From NCBI RefSeq assembly GCF_902498195.1, contig NZ_CABVIY010000001.1, positions 806,001 through 870,000 on the forward strand: a DNA stretch of 64,000 nt, read 5' to 3'. A program made the position numbers and the translations under genes. Position 1 is the stretch's first letter; each line of letters starts with the position of its first letter. The stretch is from Pseudomonas fluorescens. Its GTDB lineage: Bacteria > Pseudomonadota > Gammaproteobacteria > Pseudomonadales > Pseudomonadaceae. The notes beneath the pieces are model-generated. The model searched no databases and had not been told where the DNA came from. It worked only from the letters and a program-made list of their open reading frames with translations. This document shows positions 61,225-64,000 of this stretch, piece by piece.

Positions 61225-62651
61225 CAGGCGATCTGCGCCTGGCGTTCGGCCATTTTCAGGTCTGACACCCGTACCGTCCGCCAGACGTTGTAGGCCATCA
61301 CCAGCATGCCGGTGAGGAACAATACGCCGCCGGCAAAACGCACCACGAACCCCGGATGGCTGGCCTGCAAGGCCTCGACGAAGGAGTAGGTCAGCGTGCC
61401 GTCGTCGTTGATCGCGCGCCACATCAGGCCCTGGGTGATGCCGTTGACCCACATCGAGGCGATGTACAGCACGGTGCCGATGGTGGCGAGCCAGAAGTGC
61501 AGGTTGATCAGCGGCGTGCTGTGCATCTGCTCCCGGCCGAAGACTTTCGGCACCATGTGATAGGTCGCGCCGAAGGTGATCATCGCCACCCAGCCCAGTG
61601 CCCCGGCGTGGACGTGGCCGATGGTCCAGTCGGTGTAGTGGGAGAGGGCGTTGACCGTCTTGATCGCCATCATCGGCCCTTCGAAGGTCGACATGCCGTA
61701 GAACGCCAGGGACAGCACCAGGAAGCGCAGGATCGGGTCGGTGCGCAACTTATGCCAGGCGCCTGACAGCGTCATCATGCCGTTGATCATCCCGCCCCAG
61801 CTGGGCGCCAGCAGGATCAGCGACATCGCCATGCCCAGCGATTGCGCCCAGTCCGGCAGGGCGGTGTAGTGCAGGTGGTGAGGACCGGCCCAGATGTACA
61901 GGGTGATCAGCGCCCAGAAATGCACGATGGACAAACGATAGGAGTACACCGGGCGGCCGACTTGCTTGGGCACGAAGTAATACATCATGCCGAGGAACCC
62001 GGTGGTCAGGAAAAAGCCCACGGCGTTGTGGCCGTACCACCACTGCACCATGGCGTCGGTGGCCCCGGAATACACCGGGTAGGACTTGAACCAGTCCACC
62101 GGGATCGATAGATGGTTGACCACGTGCAGCATCGCGATGACCACGATGAACGCACCGAAGAACCAGTTGCCAACGTAGATATGTTTGGTCTTGCGCTGCA
62201 CCACGGTGGTGAAGAACACGATGGCATAGGCCACCCAGACCACGGTCATCCACACCGCCCCGGAGAACTCGATTTCGGCGTATTCCTTGGTGGTGGTGTA
62301 GCCCAGCGGCAGGCTGACCAGCATCACCACGATCACCGACTGCCAGCCCCAGAAGGTGAACGCGGCGAGTTTGTCGGAATACAGCCGGACCTGGCAGGTA
62401 CGCTGCACCGCGTAATAACTGGCGGCGAATTGCGCACTGCCGGCAAACCCGAAAATCACCAGGCTGGTGTGCAACGGTCGCAGGCGGCCAAAACTGGTCC
62501 ACGGCAGGTCGAGGTTCATCTCGGGCCACACCAGTTGCGACGCGATCCAGACGCCCATCGCCATCCCCACGACGCCCCAGACCACGGTTGCCACGACGAA
62601 TTGGCGCACGACCTTGTAGTTATAGGCCTGTCCGATAGTTGTTGTGCTCAT
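61224..62651 (-). CDS. ccoN: cbb3-type cytochrome c oxidase catalytic subunit I (orphan ccoN4-type)
   Basis: This 475-residue membrane protein is the haem-copper catalytic subunit. About 12 helices are visible. Haem and CuB ligands lie in [53 protein letters not shown] and [16 protein letters not shown]; no Tyr of the A-type cross-link is in this motif, as in C-type oxidases. ccoO and ccoP are not next to it, so it must borrow them from a complete cco operon. In P. aeruginosa the analogous CcoN4 (beside a nitrite reductase gene) is linked to cyanide tolerance and phenazine use (recalled). Start 62651 ([13 protein letters not shown]) matches family starts. Confidence 0.93.
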   Translation of the reverse strand: MSTTTIGQAYNYKVVRQFVVATVVWGVVGMAMGVWIASQLVWPEMNLDLPWTSFGRLRPLHTSLVIFGFAGSAQFAASYYAVQRTCQVRLYSDKLAAFTFWGWQSVIVVMLVSLPLGYTTTKEYAEIEFSGAVWMTVVWVAYAIVFFTTVVQRKTKHIYVGNWFFGAFIVVIAMLHVVNHLSIPVDWFKSYPVYSGATDAMVQWWYGHNAVGFFLTTGFLGMMYYFVPKQVGRPVYSYRLSIVHFWALITLYIWAGPHHLHYTALPDWAQSLGMAMSLILLAPSWGGMINGMMTLSGAWHKLRTDPILRFLVLSLAFYGMSTFEGPMMAIKTVNALSHYTDWTIGHVHAGALGWVAMITFGATYHMVPKVFGREQMHSTPLINLHFWLATIGTVLYIASMWVNGITQGLMWRAINDDGTLTYSFVEALQASHPGFVVRFAGGVLFLTGMLVMAYNVWRTVRVSDLKMAERQAQIA

Positions 62652-62724
62652 GCTCAATGCTTCCACGGTTGCAATGGCGTGCACTGTAAAAACACCGGCA
62701 AACACAAAACAGACTCAGGAAAAA

Positions 62725-62742
62725 CTGATTTGTGCGGATCAG
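62725..62742. promoter_or_regulatory. Inverted repeat, candidate regulator site upstream of ccoN
   Basis: CTGAT (62725-62729) and ATCAG (62738-62742) are separated by 8 bases, 74 bases upstream of the ccoN start. The half-sites resemble FNR-type ones but the spacer is too long and the outer T is C. Confidence 0.35.
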
Positions 62743-62879
62743 ATGCAGGGCCTGCCTGTGGGTATGTACCTCGATCTGATACGGTTTTTTAGCGTTCATG
62801 TGAATCTGTAACGCACTGCGCCACCCGTTCATAGTCGCCCCTTGAAACGGGCCGCAGAGCCCGACCCTGGCACAAACCC

Positions 62880-62969
62880 TGTGGGAGCGGGCTCGCTCGC
62901 GAAGGCGTCGGCCCACTCGACATTGATGTCGCCTGACACACCGTTTTCGCGAGCAAGCCCGCTCCCACA
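62880..62969. repeat. REP pair (GTGGGAGCGGGC type)
   Basis: TGTGGGAGCGGGCTCGCTCG faces GCGAGCAAGCCCGCTCCCACA. The first arm carries CTCGC where the second implies CTTGC, so the copy has begun to drift. It lies 33 bases upstream of the reductase start. Confidence 0.85.
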
Positions 62970-63002
62970 GGAGCCTGCGATCAATCCTGATGAGGTAGCC
63001 AC

Positions 63003-64000
63003 ATGTATCAGTACGACGACTATGACCGGGCGCTGGTGTTCGAGCGGGTTGCGCAGTTTCGCGATCAGGTCGCACGCTTCATGGCTGGTGAACTGAGCGA
63101 AGAAGAGTTCCTGCCGCTGCGCCTGCAGAATGGCCTGTACCTGCAAAAACACGCCTACATGCTGCGGGTGGCGATTCCCTACGGAACCCTGAGCGCCCGG
63201 CAGATGCGCACGCTGGCGAGCATCGCCCGGGATTACGACCGTGGCTACGGTCACTTCACCACCCGGCAGAACATGCAGTTCAACTGGATCGAACTGGCCC
63301 GGGTGCCGGACATCCTTGAGCGTCTGGCCGAGGTGAACATGCACGCGATCCAGACCTCCGGCAACTGCGTGCGCAATATCACCACCGAAGCCTTCGCCGG
63401 GGTCGCGGCGGACGAGATGATCGATCCGCGGCCATTGGCCGAGATCCTGCGGCAGTGGTCGACCATCAACCCGGAATTCCTGTTCCTGCCGCGCAAGTTC
63501 AAGATCGCCATCTGCTCGGCCGAGCAGGACCGTGCGGCGATCATGATGCATGACATCGGCTTGTATCTTTATCCCGGCGACGACGGGCAAATGCTGCTGC
63601 GGGTGATCGTCGGTGGCGGCCTGGGGCGCACGCCGATCCTCGGCTTGCAGATCCGCGAAGGCTTGCCGTGGCAGCACCTGCTGTCCTACGTCGAGGCGGT
63701 GCTGCGCGTGTACAACCGCCATGGCCGGCGCGACAACAAGTACAAGGCGCGGATCAAGATCCTGGTCAAGGCCCTGGGTATCGAGGCCTTCGCCCGGGAG
63801 GTCGAGGACGAGTGGCAATACCTCAAGGACGGACCGGCGCAATTGACCGCGCAGGAGTACGCACGTGTCGCCAGTGCCTTCGTCGCGCCGGATTATCGTG
63901 CGCTCGCCGACACTGACCTGGACTTCGGAACCCGTCTGGCCGAAAACCCGGCGTTCGCACGTTGGGTGCTGCGTAATGTGCAGCCGCACAAAGTGCCGGG
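63003..64000 (+). CDS. Nitrite/sulfite reductase haemoprotein (3' end missing)
   Basis: The first 332 residues of a ferredoxin-dependent-type nitrite/sulfite reductase are present; the sirohaem/Fe-S Cys cluster lies further on, outside the window. The ferredoxin-like half-domain is visible in ALVFERVAQFRDQVARFMAGELSEEEFLPLRLQNGLYLQKHAYMLRVAIPYG. The substrate and sirohaem-binding strands follow in GYGHFTTRQNMQFNWIELARVPDI and TSGNCVRNITTEAFAGVAADE. In P. aeruginosa the homologue lies beside ccoN4 and an iron-sulfur protein (recalled). A link to assimilatory nitrite reduction or sulfite reduction under low oxygen is plausible. ATG 63003 follows GATGAGGTAG. Confidence 0.9.
   Translation, partial: MYQYDDYDRALVFERVAQFRDQVARFMAGELSEEEFLPLRLQNGLYLQKHAYMLRVAIPYGTLSARQMRTLASIARDYDRGYGHFTTRQNMQFNWIELARVPDILERLAEVNMHAIQTSGNCVRNITTEAFAGVAADEMIDPRPLAEILRQWSTINPEFLFLPRKFKIAICSAEQDRAAIMMHDIGLYLYPGDDGQMLLRVIVGGGLGRTPILGLQIREGLPWQHLLSYVEAVLRVYNRHGRRDNKYKARIKILVKALGIEAFAREVEDEWQYLKDGPAQLTAQEYARVASAFVAPDYRALADTDLDFGTRLAENPAFARWVLRNVQPHKVP

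Larger units (their letters stand above)
62652..63002. other. Divergent control region between ccoN and the nitrite/sulfite reductase gene
   Basis: The 351 bases hold the promoters of both genes, one REP pair and an inverted repeat (CTGAT-N8-ATCAG). No canonical ANR/FNR box (TTGAT-N4-ATCAA) was found by reading, although regulation by oxygen is expected. Confidence 0.5.

Noticed and set aside
62652-63002. Canonical ANR box upstream of ccoN
   Set aside because: No TTGAT-N4-ATCAA or one-mismatch version was found by reading both strands; only the N8 dyad is present.
1-64000. CRISPR arrays, tRNA or rRNA genes, prophage or complete insertion sequences
   Set aside because: The only repeats are REP palindromes with irregular spacing. 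No cloverleaf, ribosomal segment, integrase or transposase was recognised.

Overview
The window is a stretch of Pseudomonas chromosome, most likely from the P. fluorescens group. It has high GC, very dense genes, two families of REP-type palindromes in the gaps (GTGGGAGC...GCTCGCGAAGG and TGTAGGAGCTGC...GCTGCGATCTTTT), and gene orders that I recall from P. aeruginosa: mltD-gloB-methyltransferase-rnhA-dnaQ-ldcA, DUF1853/nadK-phosphatase-rhomboid-DUF1315-DUF2797-pepN, the MoxR/Bat operon next to gdhB, and an orphan ccoN with a nitrite/sulfite reductase. I saw no tRNA, rRNA, CRISPR array, prophage or complete insertion sequence.

Layout. 0-8 kb: housekeeping genes (periplasmic peptide-binding protein fragment, lytic transglycosylase MltD, glyoxalase II, RNase HI, DNA polymerase III epsilon) and lysine decarboxylase LdcA, followed by an acetyltransferase that resembles streptothricin acetyltransferases. 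8-12 kb: a LysR regulator, a small protein, an FMN reductase and a two-gene arsenite unit (arsR-arsB) without arsC or arsH. 12-20 kb: nadK and the compact core run to pepN. 20-24 kb: a YCF48-type propeller protein paired with an RND/MMPL exporter. 24-32.5 kb: an apparent non-phosphorylating pentonate (Weimberg-like) catabolic locus, with a GntR/FadR-type repressor, an IlvD/Edd dehydratase, an MFS transporter, an AraD1-family enzyme and a 2-oxoglutarate semialdehyde dehydrogenase, with an exported lactonase nearby. Two sites fitting the FadR-subfamily consensus lie in the divergent promoter region.

32.5-34 kb: a patch of very small exported or membrane peptides that I cannot name. 34-39 kb: a glutathione S-transferase with sbcC and sbcD, all overlapping. 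39.5-46.5 kb: a six-gene translationally coupled MoxR-Bat operon, in which the second VWA protein has lost its metal-site motif. 47-48.4 kb: an AT-richer orphan RHS-core gene whose C-terminal domain carries spaced His-Gly and Cys-Ser motifs like those of caspase-fold toxins. 48.8-53.8 kb: the giant NAD-dependent glutamate dehydrogenase.

54-61 kb: mostly small or regulatory genes (lipoprotein, cupin, ABM monooxygenase, MocR regulator, PtrA-like peptide, AhpD-like protein, LysR, YhhY-like acetyltransferase). An orphan intrinsic terminator at 57.55 kb suggests an unannotated small RNA. 61-64 kb: an orphan cbb3 oxidase subunit ccoN with a CcoQ-like partner, divergent from a nitrite/sulfite reductase that is cut by the window end.

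The best leads for something new are the RHS caspase-like C-terminus with its tiny downstream ORF, the small-peptide patch, the sRNA candidate, and the LdcA-linked acetyltransferase.
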